A DNA stretch of 64,000 nucleotides from Hymenobacter jeongseonensis (GCF_015694725.1 NZ_JADQDQ010000002.1:372001-436000); one strand, 5' to 3'. Shown: positions 53,506-63,032, numbered from the stretch's first letter. Notes: generated by a model not told the origin, from the sequence alone. Numbers and translations: made by a program.

Positions 53506-55716
53506 TTAAAACTTCACCCGCATCTGCGCTTTTACCTCGCCGCGCAGTGGCCCCTGAATTGTCTCCAGGCCCGAACCGACGGTGCTTTGGTACCGGTAGC
53601 GCGTTTCGGCATACCGCAGCCAGAAGGTGATGGCGCGGTTCACGCGGATTTCGGCGATGCCGTAAATCCGCGTGCCCTGGCCGTAAAGGGCCGGGATGGA
53701 CACAGCCAGCAGCACGTCCTGCTCATACACGTACTGGCGGGTGTCGTAGTCATCAGAATCGAAAATGGAGTAGCGGGCCGTGAGCTTGAGGGCGGAGTTG
53801 AGGCGGTAGCTAAAGTCCTGGGCCAGCACGTAGCCTTGCCGCCAGGCCAGGCCGTTGTCGTCGCGTAGGCGCGAGGCTTGCACACGGGTGCGCATCTCCA
53901 AATTGGTGGTCGGTGCGGTGTTGTAATATACCAGGATGCTCTGTCGGAGCTGTTCGCCGGGCAGCGGCACCGGGCGGGTTGCGTCATCGGTAGGCAGGTC
54001 GCGGGGCTTCAGGCGCTGGCGCAGCTGCACGTAGAGCAGGTTGGTTTTGGTGGGTGTGAAGGCCAAACGCAGCAGGGCATCGTGGCCGTCGGTGGGGGCG
54101 CTGGCCCGGTAGCGCAGCCACGGAAAGCTAAACTGGTCGTAGTAGGCCGATACTTCCCAACGGGCCACGGGGCGCACTTTCAGACCAATGTAAACCCCGG
54201 TTTCGTTGATGTTGCGGGTGTTCTCGCCGAAAGCGTTGCCGTAGATGGTGTTGAAGTCCCGGTCGTAGTGCCGCACCAGCACGGCTGCGTCCACGGTGGG
54301 GCCGAGGCTGGCCAGCAGGCCATTCACCGTGCCCAGGCCGCCGCTGGTGGTGCGCGCCGTTTCGCCAAAAACCAGCAGGTTGCGCCACACATAGCTGTAG
54401 TTTACCGACAGGGCCAGATTATCACGGCCGCTTAGCTCGAACCGATTGTAGGGCTCGGCGCGCTTGAGTAGCGGCGTGCCGTAGTGCGTGAACACGCCGG
54501 TGGCCGCGACGGCCAGGTTGCCGTTGCGGCTGGTGTAGCCCACGTTGCCGCCCCCCACGGTTTCGGCCAGTTGGCGGCGGTTGGCTATTTCCGAGGCCGT
54601 GCGGTGAAACCCGGTGTACAGCAGGCCCGAGGTAAATTCGTCGAATTGCGCCAACGAATCCTGGGCTTGCTGCAGGTTGGCGTCCACGTTTTTGTGGGAT
54701 ACGAAGCCCGTGGCCTGCACCGTGGGCGCTACCTGCACCGTGGCGGCCCCGCCGCGGAAAAACGTATTTTCGAGCAGCGATGAATACGCCCGCACGCCCA
54801 CCGACGAGCGCCGCAACGTGGTAATTGTTTCGGCGCCCTTGCCCACGCCCAATCCCGACGACAGTAGCAGGCCTTGTCCAAACTGTAGCTGGTAGTCGCC
54901 CAAGGCCAGGGTTTTCAGCCGCCCCCGCTCCTGAATCAGCAAGTGCGCCGACACGTAATCGGCGCCAAACTGCCCGTTTTTGGGATTCCAGGTAAGCGGT
55001 TCGCCGGCGTCCTTTTCCATCGAAAAACCCACGCTGAAGTCCTTGGTGTGGCTCACGCGGTAGCGTATCAGCATCTTGTCGGGCGAGCCGAGGTAGCGCG
55101 TGGTGGGCTTGCCCTGGTAGAGCGTGGGCGGAGTGTAGCCCTGGCGCTGCTGCAGCACCCGCTCGTAGCGCAGGTACAGGGCGTTGTTGTCTTCGCTGGC
55201 AATGCGCTGCCACAACGAGCCACGGGAGGCGTTTTGGTTGCCACTGAGCACGCTCATGAACGGCAGAATGCGGTTTATCGTCCGCAGGTCGTAGCCCTCA
55301 ATGCTTTGCAGCTCATATACGCTCAGCAAGTCGCCGTTGGCCTCTCGGTGGCGCAGCAGGGTGGTTATCTGGTTTTCATTCAGCAGCAGCAACGACCGCA
55401 GCTCTTCGCGGGTGGCCGTGTTGAGGTTGATAGGCGTTTGATAATACTGGAGCAGGGTTTCGTAGAGGTCTTCGTACGGCACCTGGTCCGATTGAATTTC
55501 CGCAAACAGCTCCTGCGTAAGGCGGTCCAGGTCGGGAGCCCGCCGGGTGTAGTCCTGAGCGAATACCGAATTAGTTATTACGAATTGCGAAGCAATAATT
55601 ACCAGGAAAACCAGTGCTAATCTAAAGCTGGTAGCCCATGAATTAGTCTCCTGATTTTTCAGGTAATTAATTAACCGGCAACAGCAAAACAGAATGAGAG
55701 TAACGCGTTTTTTCAT
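53506..55716 (-). CDS. Helix-hairpin-helix plus outer-membrane beta-barrel protein
   Basis: The 736-residue protein has an N-terminal membrane segment (LALVFLVIIASQFVITNSVF, about residues 31-50) acting as a signal peptide. It is followed by a ComEA-type HhH domain (about 90-170: INLNTATREELRSLLLLNEN and SVYELQSIEGYDLRTINRIL). The remainder is a barrel-like region of about 550 residues with regular alternating strands that ends in AQMRVKF, a C-terminal Phe that fits outer-membrane targeting. Such proteins are common in Bacteroidota without a settled function. The HhH in a surface protein may bind DNA. It is the second gene after the PorV-like gene, 41 bases downstream of its stop. Confidence 0.78.
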   Translation of the reverse strand: MKKRVTLILFCCCRLINYLKNQETNSWATSFRLALVFLVIIASQFVITNSVFAQDYTRRAPDLDRLTQELFAEIQSDQVPYEDLYETLLQYYQTPINLNTATREELRSLLLLNENQITTLLRHREANGDLLSVYELQSIEGYDLRTINRILPFMSVLSGNQNASRGSLWQRIASEDNNALYLRYERVLQQRQGYTPPTLYQGKPTTRYLGSPDKMLIRYRVSHTKDFSVGFSMEKDAGEPLTWNPKNGQFGADYVSAHLLIQERGRLKTLALGDYQLQFGQGLLLSSGLGVGKGAETITTLRRSSVGVRAYSSLLENTFFRGGAATVQVAPTVQATGFVSHKNVDANLQQAQDSLAQFDEFTSGLLYTGFHRTASEIANRRQLAETVGGGNVGYTSRNGNLAVAATGVFTHYGTPLLKRAEPYNRFELSGRDNLALSVNYSYVWRNLLVFGETARTTSGGLGTVNGLLASLGPTVDAAVLVRHYDRDFNTIYGNAFGENTRNINETGVYIGLKVRPVARWEVSAYYDQFSFPWLRYRASAPTDGHDALLRLAFTPTKTNLLYVQLRQRLKPRDLPTDDATRPVPLPGEQLRQSILVYYNTAPTTNLEMRTRVQASRLRDDNGLAWRQGYVLAQDFSYRLNSALKLTARYSIFDSDDYDTRQYVYEQDVLLAVSIPALYGQGTRIYGIAEIRVNRAITFWLRYAETRYRYQSTVGSGLETIQGPLRGEVKAQMRVKF

Positions 55717-55757
55717 CCCCAATTTTTAATCAGTAATTCTCAATTAGTAATTAAAAA

Positions 55758-56681
55758 TTACTTACCCCAGGATTTACTCACGCTCAGGTGCTGGCTAAAG
55801 CCCAGGGCCTGTTGGAAGGTGGCCGCGTAATCAATCTGAAACGCCCCGGCCAGAACACCAACTCCCGCGCTGGCTTGCTCCGTGAGGGTGGCAAGCCCAA
55901 TGCGGGCTGCCAGCACGGGCACCGGCCGGTACTCCAGTCCGGCCTTGAAGTTGGCGGCACGCTCCACGTCTTTTTCGGTTTCGACCACCACCAGCACTTG
56001 CGTGGTGGGACGATAAGCCAGGCCGGCTTTGAGCACGGTGGGCACCCGCTCGGTCTGGTAGCTGGCCAGCTTGGTTTGGCTGAGGTTGTAGAGCGAGGCG
56101 CCGAAGCTGAGCCGCTGGGGAATGACTTCGATTTGGCCGCCCAACGTGCCCAGCAGCACGCGCCGGCTGCCCAAGCCTTCGATGCTGACTTGCAGCATGT
56201 CGACCCGCCCCCCCAAGCTGATTTGCCCGAACCGGTAGCCGTAGCCGGCGCCCACGCGGGTTTCGTTGTAAAGCTGCCCCCCGAAACGCTGGGCTTCGAA
56301 CGCGACCACGCCGTGGCGGGCCCAAACAGCGGCCGCGGCAGGTGCAGGGGCCGTACCATCGGCCGAAGGCCCAACGCCAAGCGGGCGGCCCAATGGCAGG
56401 GCCACCGTCAGCGCCCCCACGTTCAGGGCCGAGCTGAAGTAGCGGTTTTCAGCATAAAACCCCACCGTGGGCCGCTGAATCTCGCTTAGCCCGGCCACGT
56501 TGTTGCCCATGCTCCACACCTCGCCGGCCAGTGCCACTGAGGCGTTGCCCAACGCTGCTGCGCGCCCGCCCCGCACCCCGGGCCCGTTGCCCTGGGCTAC
56601 GGCAGACGCAACTGGTAGCAAGCCGAAGCAAACCAAAAAGAAACTAAAAATTGAAAGATATCGAGGTAAACAGTGTTGCAT
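55758..56681 (-). CDS. PorV/PorQ-like outer-membrane beta-barrel protein
   Basis: A 307-residue protein with a signal peptide (cleavage after about ASAVAQ) and the N-terminal text VRGGRAAALGNASVALAGEV followed by WSMGNNVAGLSEIQRPTVGF. This is typical of PorV/OmpP1-FadL-like barrels of the type IX secretion system and relatives in this phylum. The rest is beta-strand-rich with a C-terminal LSVSKSWGK. I chose the ATG at 56679-56681 because it starts the signal peptide cleanly. It is followed on the same strand by the HhH barrel gene. A link to secretion is inference from family resemblance. Confidence 0.75.
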   Translation of the reverse strand: MQHCLPRYLSIFSFFLVCFGLLPVASAVAQGNGPGVRGGRAAALGNASVALAGEVWSMGNNVAGLSEIQRPTVGFYAENRYFSSALNVGALTVALPLGRPLGVGPSADGTAPAPAAAAVWARHGVVAFEAQRFGGQLYNETRVGAGYGYRFGQISLGGRVDMLQVSIEGLGSRRVLLGTLGGQIEVIPQRLSFGASLYNLSQTKLASYQTERVPTVLKAGLAYRPTTQVLVVVETEKDVERAANFKAGLEYRPVPVLAARIGLATLTEQASAGVGVLAGAFQIDYAATFQQALGFSQHLSVSKSWGK

Positions 56682-56788
56682 GAGGGGAAGGTAACATGCT
56701 GCTGGCAAATGGTTGAGGTTTGAGCCGAAATTATTTTGCCCCGTTCAGGGGTTATCAGTTCAGGCCTCACTGCCGAACTTGCTGCCCT

Positions 56789-57523
56789 ATGCCCCGCTCT
56801 TTCTCTGCCGCGCCGCGCCGCGAAACCCTTCTCTATAAGAATCAACCGCTTACCTATACCCTCGTCTTTCGGTCGCGACGCACCATTGGCTTCGCCGTGC
56901 GGCCCGATGGCAGCGTCCACGTCAGTGCCCCAGCCGGTATTTCAGCCGAGTGGGTGGCCCAGCAGGTGCTTAAAAGAGCCGATTGGATTCTGAAGCACCA
57001 AGCCACTTTCGCGGCCCGCCCGGCCCCCGCTCCCACCCGGCGCTTCGACGCCGACAGTGTGCATTATTACCAAGGCCAGCCCTACCGGTTGCGATTCGTG
57101 GCAGCGGCACGGCCCAGTGTAGCCATCGTGGGCGATGAGTTGGTGGTTCATTCTCCAGCGCCGCTTTCTGTGCCCCAGACGGAAGCATTGCTCCACACCT
57201 GGTACGTCCGCCGGGCCGGTGCCCACTTTTCCGAGTCGCTGGAACGCGTGTGGCCGCGCTTCGCCGAGTTCAACCTCACCCGCCCCACGCTGTTCGTGCG
57301 CCACATGCGCACGCGCTGGGGCAGTTGCACGCCCCGCTCGGCCCGCATTCGGCTCAGCCCCGAACTCATTCGGGCACGCCCCGAATGCCTGGACTACGTG
57401 CTGCTGCATGAGTGCTGCCACTTGCTGGTAGGCGACCATTCCAAGGCATTTTATGACCTGCAAAAGCGGCTCATGCCCGACTGGGAACGGTGGAAAGACG
57501 AGTTGAATGCGTTGCCGAAGTAG
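56789..57523 (+). CDS. YgjP-like zinc metallopeptidase (M48-related, DUF45/WLM type)
   Basis: The 244-residue protein ends with the zinc motif [16 protein letters not shown]207-E-C-C-H211 being HExxH, preceded by [20 protein letters not shown], the signature of the YgjP/DUF45 family. A typical family protein has about 230-240 residues, so it is full length. These are soluble zinc peptidases; substrate unknown. I chose the ATG at 56789 ([11 protein letters not shown]) over an in-frame TTG or GTG further up. It precedes yidD by 47 bases, and both may be one transcript. Confidence 0.87.
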   Translation: MPRSFSAAPRRETLLYKNQPLTYTLVFRSRRTIGFAVRPDGSVHVSAPAGISAEWVAQQVLKRADWILKHQATFAARPAPAPTRRFDADSVHYYQGQPYRLRFVAAARPSVAIVGDELVVHSPAPLSVPQTEALLHTWYVRRAGAHFSESLERVWPRFAEFNLTRPTLFVRHMRTRWGSCTPRSARIRLSPELIRARPECLDYVLLHECCHLLVGDHSKAFYDLQKRLMPDWERWKDELNALPK

Positions 57524-57570
57524 CCCCCGGGGAAACTCCGCATTTTAAATCAAGTCTTTACCTTCATGCC

Positions 57571-57792
57571 ATGTCCCGGTTGTTTCGCGCCCTCTTTCTT
57601 GGTTTGGTCTGGTTTTACCGCCACTTCATTTCGCCGCTCACGGCGCCCAGCTGCCGTTACACGCCCACTTGCTCGGCGTATGCGGCCGAGGCCATCACCA
57701 AATACGGGCCGTGGCGCGGCGGGCGCCTGGCCGTGCGGCGCATTGCCAGCTGCCATCCGTGGGGCGGCCACGGCTTCGACCCCGTACCGTAG
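57571..57792 (+). CDS. yidD: Membrane protein insertion efficiency factor YidD
   Basis: This small 73-residue protein matches YidD almost end to end: an N-terminal amphipathic stretch ([16 protein letters not shown]), then the three-Cys signature [16 protein letters not shown] and [13 protein letters not shown] at the end. YidD helps YidC insert membrane proteins. The ATG at 57571 starts the usual N-terminus. It lies between the metallopeptidase and a lipoprotein gene, outside the usual rnpA-yidC cluster. Confidence 0.95.
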   Translation: MSRLFRALFLGLVWFYRHFISPLTAPSCRYTPTCSAYAAEAITKYGPWRGGRLAVRRIASCHPWGGHGFDPVP

Positions 57793-57857
57793 GGATTTGT
57801 GCCCGTATAGGCAGCAGTAATCTTCTGCTTTATCACTTGTATCAATCCCGATTTTCG

Positions 57858-58775
57858 ATGCGTTTAATTCCCCTCTTTCCGGCTGCGTTGGCTGTATTCC
57901 TCACTTCTGCTGCTTGCTCCGAAGCCCAAAGCGACGAAACCACCGCGGCAGGCACGTCGACCACTGAGCAGGCTGGCAAATCCAAGAAGAAGAAAAAGAA
58001 AGACTCCCTCGAAAGCCGCATGATTGACGCCGCCGTGCCCGGCCTGCGCCGGGTTGGCCGCCTCGATGGAGTGTCCGAAAGCTCGGGCTTGGCCCTGGGT
58101 CCGCAAGCGGGCAGCTATTTCACGTTTGGCGACAACGGCAACGTGGCCACGCTCTACCAAATAGACGGCACGGGCAGCGTAACTAGCAAAGTGGACGTCG
58201 GGGCCAAAAACAAGGATTGGGAAAGCCTTACCCGCGACCCGCAAGGCAACTATTTCATTGGCGACTGCGGCAACAACAACTCCGACCGCCGTGACTTGCG
58301 CTTGCTGCGCCTGAATCCGGCCAATCCGCAGCAAATCGGCACCATCTCCTTCACCTACCCGGACCAGAACGAGTTCCCGCCCAAGAAAAAGCAGCGCAAT
58401 TTCGACTGCGAAGCCACCTTGTGGCACGAGGGCAAGGTGTGGCTGTTCACGAAGGACCCGCAGGAACAAACCAGCAACGTCTATACCGTATCCGACCAAC
58501 CCGGCACCCACACGGCCACGCGCGCCGGCAGCATCGCCATTCCGGGCCAGGTAACCGATGCCGCCCTGAGTCCCAGCGGACGCCGGCTGGTCCTCCTCGG
58601 GCGGGGCGAACTGTTTATTCTGGACGGCAGTTCGTGGGCCGATATCCTCAAGGCCACGCCCCGTCAGGTAGACCTGCAGGGCGCCGGCCAAACGGAGGGC
58701 GCCGAGTTTAAAGACGAAAATACGTTGGTTATCAGCACCGAAGAAGGCAACCTGTACGAGTTTACGATGCCATAA
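57858..58775 (+). CDS. Hypothetical lipoprotein with a Lys-rich tether and propeller-like body
   Basis: The 305-residue protein has a signal peptide ending in the lipobox SAAC (about residue 18), then a 40-residue linker with GKSKKKKKKDSLESRMIDAA, then a body rich in beta strands (RVGRLDGVSESSGLALGPQA, SYFTFGDNGNVATLYQIDG, DWESLTRDPQGNYFIGDCGN) that reads like a six-bladed propeller of the SdiA/phytase-esterase-like kind. I do not recognise a firm family. It is followed by a terminator shared with the convergent lgt gene. Confidence 0.7.
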   Translation: MRLIPLFPAALAVFLTSAACSEAQSDETTAAGTSTTEQAGKSKKKKKKDSLESRMIDAAVPGLRRVGRLDGVSESSGLALGPQAGSYFTFGDNGNVATLYQIDGTGSVTSKVDVGAKNKDWESLTRDPQGNYFIGDCGNNNSDRRDLRLLRLNPANPQQIGTISFTYPDQNEFPPKKKQRNFDCEATLWHEGKVWLFTKDPQEQTSNVYTVSDQPGTHTATRAGSIAIPGQVTDAALSPSGRRLVLLGRGELFILDGSSWADILKATPRQVDLQGAGQTEGAEFKDENTLVISTEEGNLYEFTMP

Positions 58776-58796
58776 GCAGCCGAATGGACGCTACCG

Positions 58797-58833
58797 AAAA
58801 GGCCCGCCTGGTAGGATACCAGGCGGGCCTTTT
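58797..58833. terminator. Bidirectional intrinsic terminator
   Basis: A perfect 17-base stem (58797-58813 and 58817-58833) with loop GGA and A/T runs at the ends (AAAAGGCCCGCCTGGTA and complement). It lies between the convergent lipoprotein and lgt genes. Confidence 0.92.
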
Positions 58834-58847
58834 TTTGCTTTAATTAC

Positions 58848-59810
58848 TTATTTCTTCTGCCCGCGCGGCTGGTTCAGACTGGGCAAGGCGCCTGGCTGGG
58901 GCGGTGCCTGGGCGGTGGCTCCTGGGTCGCCTTCCTTGCCTAGGTCGCGCGGGGCGTAGCCGTAGGGATTCTGCGGGTCTTTGCCCGCCCGCCACAGCAC
59001 CCAAATCCCGATAAATATCATCGGAATACTCAGCAGCTGCCCTTGGTTGAACAGGTTGCCGTCTTCAAACGCCACTTGGTTTTCCTTCAGGTATTCGCCC
59101 AAAAAGCGCTGGGTGAAAAGCAGCACCACAAACAAACCGAAGAGCAGGCCACGGGGCGTGCGGTCCTTGGTGCGGTTCCAGAGGGAATAAAGCAGGATGA
59201 GCAGGAAAATGCAGAACAATGCCTCGTATAGCTGCGTGGGGTGGCGCGGCACGGCCACGCCTTGGATGAGGTGCTCGGTATCACGCGGAAAAATAAAAGC
59301 CCACGGTACATTGGTTGGCTTGCCCACGATTTCGGAGTTCATCAGATTGCCGGTCCGGATGCAGGCGCCGCCCAGTGCCACCACAATCACAATACGGTCG
59401 AGCACCCACAGGTAATCGAACTTATTATTGCGCGCAAACAGCCAGCAGGCCAACAAGATACCAATCGTGGCCCCGTGGCTCGCCAAGCCGCCCTGCCAGA
59501 TGCGGAACACCACCATGGGGTCCGCCACCAACGCATCGAAGTCGTAGAACAGCATGTGCCCCAGCCGTGCTCCCACGATGGTGCCAACCAGCATGTAAAT
59601 GGTAATCACATCGACCCACTGCGGCGAGGTGCGCTCCGACCGGTAGATATGATTCAGGATGAAGGTGCCCAACACGAAGGGCAGCATGAAAAACAGGCCA
59701 TACCAGCGCAGCGTAATCGGCCCCAGTTGGGTGCCAAATACCGTCCACGGCCCAAAGGCGTGAATGATGGGGTCAACGTTCCAGTAAATAGAAGCGAGAA
59801 AAGGCAGCAT
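58848..59810 (-). CDS. lgt: Prolipoprotein diacylglyceryl transferase
   Basis: The 320-residue inner-membrane enzyme has several hydrophobic helices and the Lgt landmarks LRWYGLFFMLPF near residue 30, GGLASHGATIGILLACWLF (residue 118 region), RTGNLMNSEIVGKPT and HPTQLYEALF. It moves diacylglycerol from phosphatidylglycerol to the lipobox Cys, the first step in making the many lipoproteins in this window. The C-terminus carries a Pro/Gly-rich tail of about 45 residues beyond the usual end. I prefer the ATG at 59808-59810 over an upstream one. No neighbouring gene suggests a special role. Confidence 0.93.
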   Translation of the reverse strand: MLPFLASIYWNVDPIIHAFGPWTVFGTQLGPITLRWYGLFFMLPFVLGTFILNHIYRSERTSPQWVDVITIYMLVGTIVGARLGHMLFYDFDALVADPMVVFRIWQGGLASHGATIGILLACWLFARNNKFDYLWVLDRIVIVVALGGACIRTGNLMNSEIVGKPTNVPWAFIFPRDTEHLIQGVAVPRHPTQLYEALFCIFLLILLYSLWNRTKDRTPRGLLFGLFVVLLFTQRFLGEYLKENQVAFEDGNLFNQGQLLSIPMIFIGIWVLWRAGKDPQNPYGYAPRDLGKEGDPGATAQAPPQPGALPSLNQPRGQKK

Positions 59811-59909
59811 ACAGCGCAAGGATGAAATAAGGCTCAAAGGTACTGTTACCGGTGAACTTGATGGGTTGATTGGGAAAGGCGTCGCCGTTCAGCGCATTTA
59901 GCAGGTCGT

Positions 59910-60218
59910 TTAGTGCGGCGAGGGAGTCTGCGGCTGCCCAAAATCAGCAGAGCTTTCGGAGGGGACGTCCGGGGCTACGCGCAACGCACTGGCATCGCCG
60001 CTCAGCGCGAGCATTATCACGCCGAGCAGGGCGGCGTAGGCTGGGCGGAGCATCCACACGGGCAAGCCGCGGCGGTGGGCAGTCGCTCGGCTGGAGAGCT
60101 GGGCGGTCACCCGGTTGTAAAAGAACGGGCGGGGCTGCGCTTGCGGCTGGTCTTGCAACTGGCGCATCAGGTCCGCCCACTCCTCGTCGGGCGAGGTGCG
60201 AAAGGATGAATCAGACAT
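59910..60218 (-). CDS. Short single-pass membrane protein, probable anti-sigma factor
   Basis: A 102-residue protein with a soluble N-terminus (SFRTSPDEEWADLMRQLQDQ), one membrane helix (about 58-75, YAALLGVIMLALSG), and a short periplasmic tail. There is no zinc HxxxCxxC motif. It overlaps the sigma gene stop by eight bases (60211-60218), so the two are translationally coupled, which is the main reason for the anti-sigma call. No homologue is recognisable to me, so this is an inference from context. Confidence 0.6.
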   Translation of the reverse strand: MSDSSFRTSPDEEWADLMRQLQDQPQAQPRPFFYNRVTAQLSSRATAHRRGLPVWMLRPAYAALLGVIMLALSGDASALRVAPDVPSESSADFGQPQTPSPH

Positions 60219-60897
60219 GGCGAAAGTGGGGTTGAACGTGTTTGCGGAGCGTTTGCCGGGCCCGAAACAGCAGAGATTCCACGGCGGGCACGGTGGTGGT
60301 TAGCACTGCGGCTATTTCGTCGTAGCTCAGTGCTTGCTCGTGGCGCAGGGTAAAGGCCACCTGCTGCTGGTCGGGCAACCGCGCAATGTGGTCGAGCAAG
60401 AGTTGTAGTTGCTGCCGCCCCTCAAGCAGCGCTTGCGGGTGCGCATGGTCGGGCGGTTCGTGCAGGATGTCGTTGTCGAAGCCCAGCAAGCTGGTGAAAT
60501 AGGCAAAGCGCTTTTTAGCGTGGGCCTTCCGGCGGGTTTTGAGAGACCGGGAGGTGGCCAGCCGGTAGAGCCAGGTAGTTAGCGACGCTTCACCTCGAAA
60601 ACGGGAAATGGTCTGGTAGACTTCCACAAAAACCTCCTGGGCCACATCTTCCGCTTCTTCGGGGCTGCGCAGCAAGGAAAGTGCTGTGCGGTAAACCCGG
60701 CCCTGGTACCGCGCCACCAAGGTGCGAAAGGCGACTTCGCTGCCCAGCTGCAACTCCGCTACCAAAGCCGCTTCCCCCGAATCCACAGGCAAGGGAATAG
60801 AAGTTTCGGGAGCAACTGCGACGAGCAGCGGAAGCGTGCAATCCACAAGTACTGGGCTAACGTGTTGACAAATTACCCACTTAGCACCGGCTTTCAA
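60211..60897 (-). CDS. ECF-type sigma factor (RpoE-like)
   Basis: The 228-residue frame has sigma region 2 (SEVAFRTLVARYQGRVYRTA, SPEEAEDVAQEVFVEVYQTI, FRGEASLTTWLYRLATSRSL) and region 4 (RLPDQQQVAFTLRHEQALSY, DEIAAVLTTTVPAVESLLFR, ARQTLRK). It should recruit RNA polymerase to specific promoters; its anti-sigma is the overlapping downstream gene. There is no ATG at the 5' end: the frame opens with TTG at 60897, and later GTG or TTG codons near 60800 may be the true start, since the first 40 residues are not typical. The genes it controls are unknown. Confidence 0.88.
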   Translation of the reverse strand: MKAGAKWVICQHVSPVLVDCTLPLLVAVAPETSIPLPVDSGEAALVAELQLGSEVAFRTLVARYQGRVYRTALSLLRSPEEAEDVAQEVFVEVYQTISRFRGEASLTTWLYRLATSRSLKTRRKAHAKKRFAYFTSLLGFDNDILHEPPDHAHPQALLEGRQQLQLLLDHIARLPDQQQVAFTLRHEQALSYDEIAAVLTTTVPAVESLLFRARQTLRKHVQPHFRHV

Positions 60898-61109
60898 TCC
60901 GCTGGCAGCATGGCTTTCGAGCTAGTAGGTTCTATTCGCTGCAAAAACTTGCGCCAATTACCCCAACTTATCCTTACCCCAATGTCTACCAGCAATTTAT
61001 ATTTCGCACTTCTGGATTAATGAAGAAAAAACAACGGAGTCAAAGCCCCGCGTAGAAGGCCAGGTCGCTAGCCCAGCTCCACGTGAGCTCCTTCCAACCA
61101 ATAGCAGAG

Positions 61110-63032
61110 CTACAACGCAGCCAGCTCGGCCGCAAACCCGCCGCTGAGAATGGGAAACCGCAGCCAGGAGCGTGGGTCCACGTTGTAATCGTCTAGGTGG
61201 AAGCTGGGGGCGTAGCGCTCGCGCTTCCACTGGTTGCGGCTCCAGAGCGAGTAGAAGCGGCGCACGTAGGTTTTCAGTTGCTCGCGGTCGAAACCGGTTG
61301 CTTCGGTTTCTAGCGTGGCCAGTACTTTGCTGGGGCTGAGGCGGTCATAGAAGGCCAAGCGCTCGATACGGTTGAGCAAGGTGTAGGGCATGAGGTCACG
61401 CTCGTCGGTTTGTTTATCCTCGAGGGGGCGCAACTCGGCGGTGGGCTGCAGGGCATTCACATGGCGCAGCGCGGAGTAGCCGAGTTCGGTTTCGGCCCAG
61501 CGCAGCCATTTTTTCACAAAGTCCTTATCGACGCCGGCAATGGGCGAGATACTGCCGGCCGTGTCGCCGTCCATGGTGCAGTAGCCCACGCTGGCCTCGG
61601 AGCGGTTGGAGGTAGTGATGAGCAGGGCATTCTGCACGTTGGCCAGCAGCCAAATGGCGGGCGCCCGCACCCGGGCCTGAATATTCTGCAGGGCCAAATC
61701 GTCGGTTTTCCAGGTCAACTCCCGTTCCAGCGCCGTTTGAATTTTGCCCACGTAGCCGGCCACTTCCTCGTCAATGCCCCAGTTGTGAAACCGGGCCCCC
61801 AAGCTATCCGCTAATTCCTTGGCCGAATTGAACGTGTCATCCGACGAATTGACGGTGCCCTGGTAGGCGCAGCTGAGTAAGTGCCGCACCAACTCCTGAT
61901 TACGGCTAAGTGCCGCTGGAGCAGCCGAGGGTTCTTCCCGCACCACCTGCGCCGCTTTGCCGCCGGCCCCTTCCTGCTGCACCACGGTTTCAATCGCGGC
62001 CGGAAAGCAGCCGCTGCGGCGCTTGAACTCCTCCTCGCCCAGCTCTTCCACGCCCAGCCGCACCATTTCGGCCACGCCCACGGCGCAGAAGCAAGAATCG
62101 GCCCCGCCGCTCAAGCTCAGCACAAAGCCGCGGGTGCGAGACTTGCGCATGTAGTCAAACAGGCCCAGGCTCATGGCCTGGTTGAGCTCTTTGTACTCAT
62201 CGGGCTCCGCCAGCGGCACTATCTCGGCGGCGGGCGCCAGCTCGGCGGTGAAATCAACGTCCATCCACTCCAAATCCACTTCCTTGAAGCTCAGCAGCTG
62301 GTTGCGCAGCAGCAAGTGTCCGTTGCGCGCCACCAGAATCTCCCCGTCGTAGATGATGCGCCCGGCCTCATTGCCCAGCAAATTGGCGTAGAGGTAGGTG
62401 CAATTGAACGTGCGCGACGCCTTCATTACCAGTTGGTAGCGCACATCGGTTTTGCTCATGGCAAAGTGGCTGGCCGACGGATTCACAATCAAATCGACCT
62501 TGCCCACCAGCCGGCAGGCGGGCCGCACGTCGTCGGGCCGCCACGCGTCTTCGCATATTTCGAAGCCGAAACGCACGTTTTTATGCTCGAAAACCAAGTC
62601 GCCCAGCTCCCATTTCTGCCCTTCCCACTCCACGGAGGTGGTTTCGCCCGCCACCCAGGGCTCAAAAAACCGGGTTTCGTAGTGCACCCCGTCGTTGGCC
62701 AGAAACTGCTTGGCGGCAAAGCCCAGAATTTCTCCGTCGCGTAGCACGGCCGCCGTGTTGTAGGTGCGCATGTTCAGCCGCACGGGCAGGCCCACCACCA
62801 CGCAAATTCCGTGCGTCCACGGCCGCACCTGTTGCAACTGCGCCAGCGCCGCCTCGGGCATCCAGTCGCTCAGAAACAGGTCTTCGCAGCCGTAGCCGGT
62901 GAGCGAAAGCTCGGGCAGGCACAGCAGTTCCACGCCGTTTTCCTTCGCCAGTTCAATGGCCGTGCGGATGTTGCGAAGGTTGTGCTCCCAATCGATGGGA
63001 ATCTGGTTGAGGGCGGCACCGGCAATGCGCAT
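61110..63032 (-). CDS. nadE: NAD+ synthase, glutamine-hydrolysing
   Basis: The 640-residue enzyme combines an N-terminal CN-hydrolase glutaminase domain (LCLPELSLTGYGCEDLF with catalytic Glu, RFGFEICEDAW with the Cys) and a C-terminal synthetase domain with the ATP-binding SGGADSCFCAVG and the later NRSEASVGYCTMDGDTAGSI. It amidates nicotinic acid adenine dinucleotide to NAD, using glutamine as nitrogen source. The length agrees with bacterial long NadE. It lies next to rnc on the same strand, with 111 bases between, so it may be transcribed with it. Confidence 0.95.
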   Translation of the reverse strand: MRIAGAALNQIPIDWEHNLRNIRTAIELAKENGVELLCLPELSLTGYGCEDLFLSDWMPEAALAQLQQVRPWTHGICVVVGLPVRLNMRTYNTAAVLRDGEILGFAAKQFLANDGVHYETRFFEPWVAGETTSVEWEGQKWELGDLVFEHKNVRFGFEICEDAWRPDDVRPACRLVGKVDLIVNPSASHFAMSKTDVRYQLVMKASRTFNCTYLYANLLGNEAGRIIYDGEILVARNGHLLLRNQLLSFKEVDLEWMDVDFTAELAPAAEIVPLAEPDEYKELNQAMSLGLFDYMRKSRTRGFVLSLSGGADSCFCAVGVAEMVRLGVEELGEEEFKRRSGCFPAAIETVVQQEGAGGKAAQVVREEPSAAPAALSRNQELVRHLLSCAYQGTVNSSDDTFNSAKELADSLGARFHNWGIDEEVAGYVGKIQTALERELTWKTDDLALQNIQARVRAPAIWLLANVQNALLITTSNRSEASVGYCTMDGDTAGSISPIAGVDKDFVKKWLRWAETELGYSALRHVNALQPTAELRPLEDKQTDERDLMPYTLLNRIERLAFYDRLSPSKVLATLETEATGFDREQLKTYVRRFYSLWSRNQWKRERYAPSFHLDDYNVDPRSWLRFPILSGGFAAELAAL

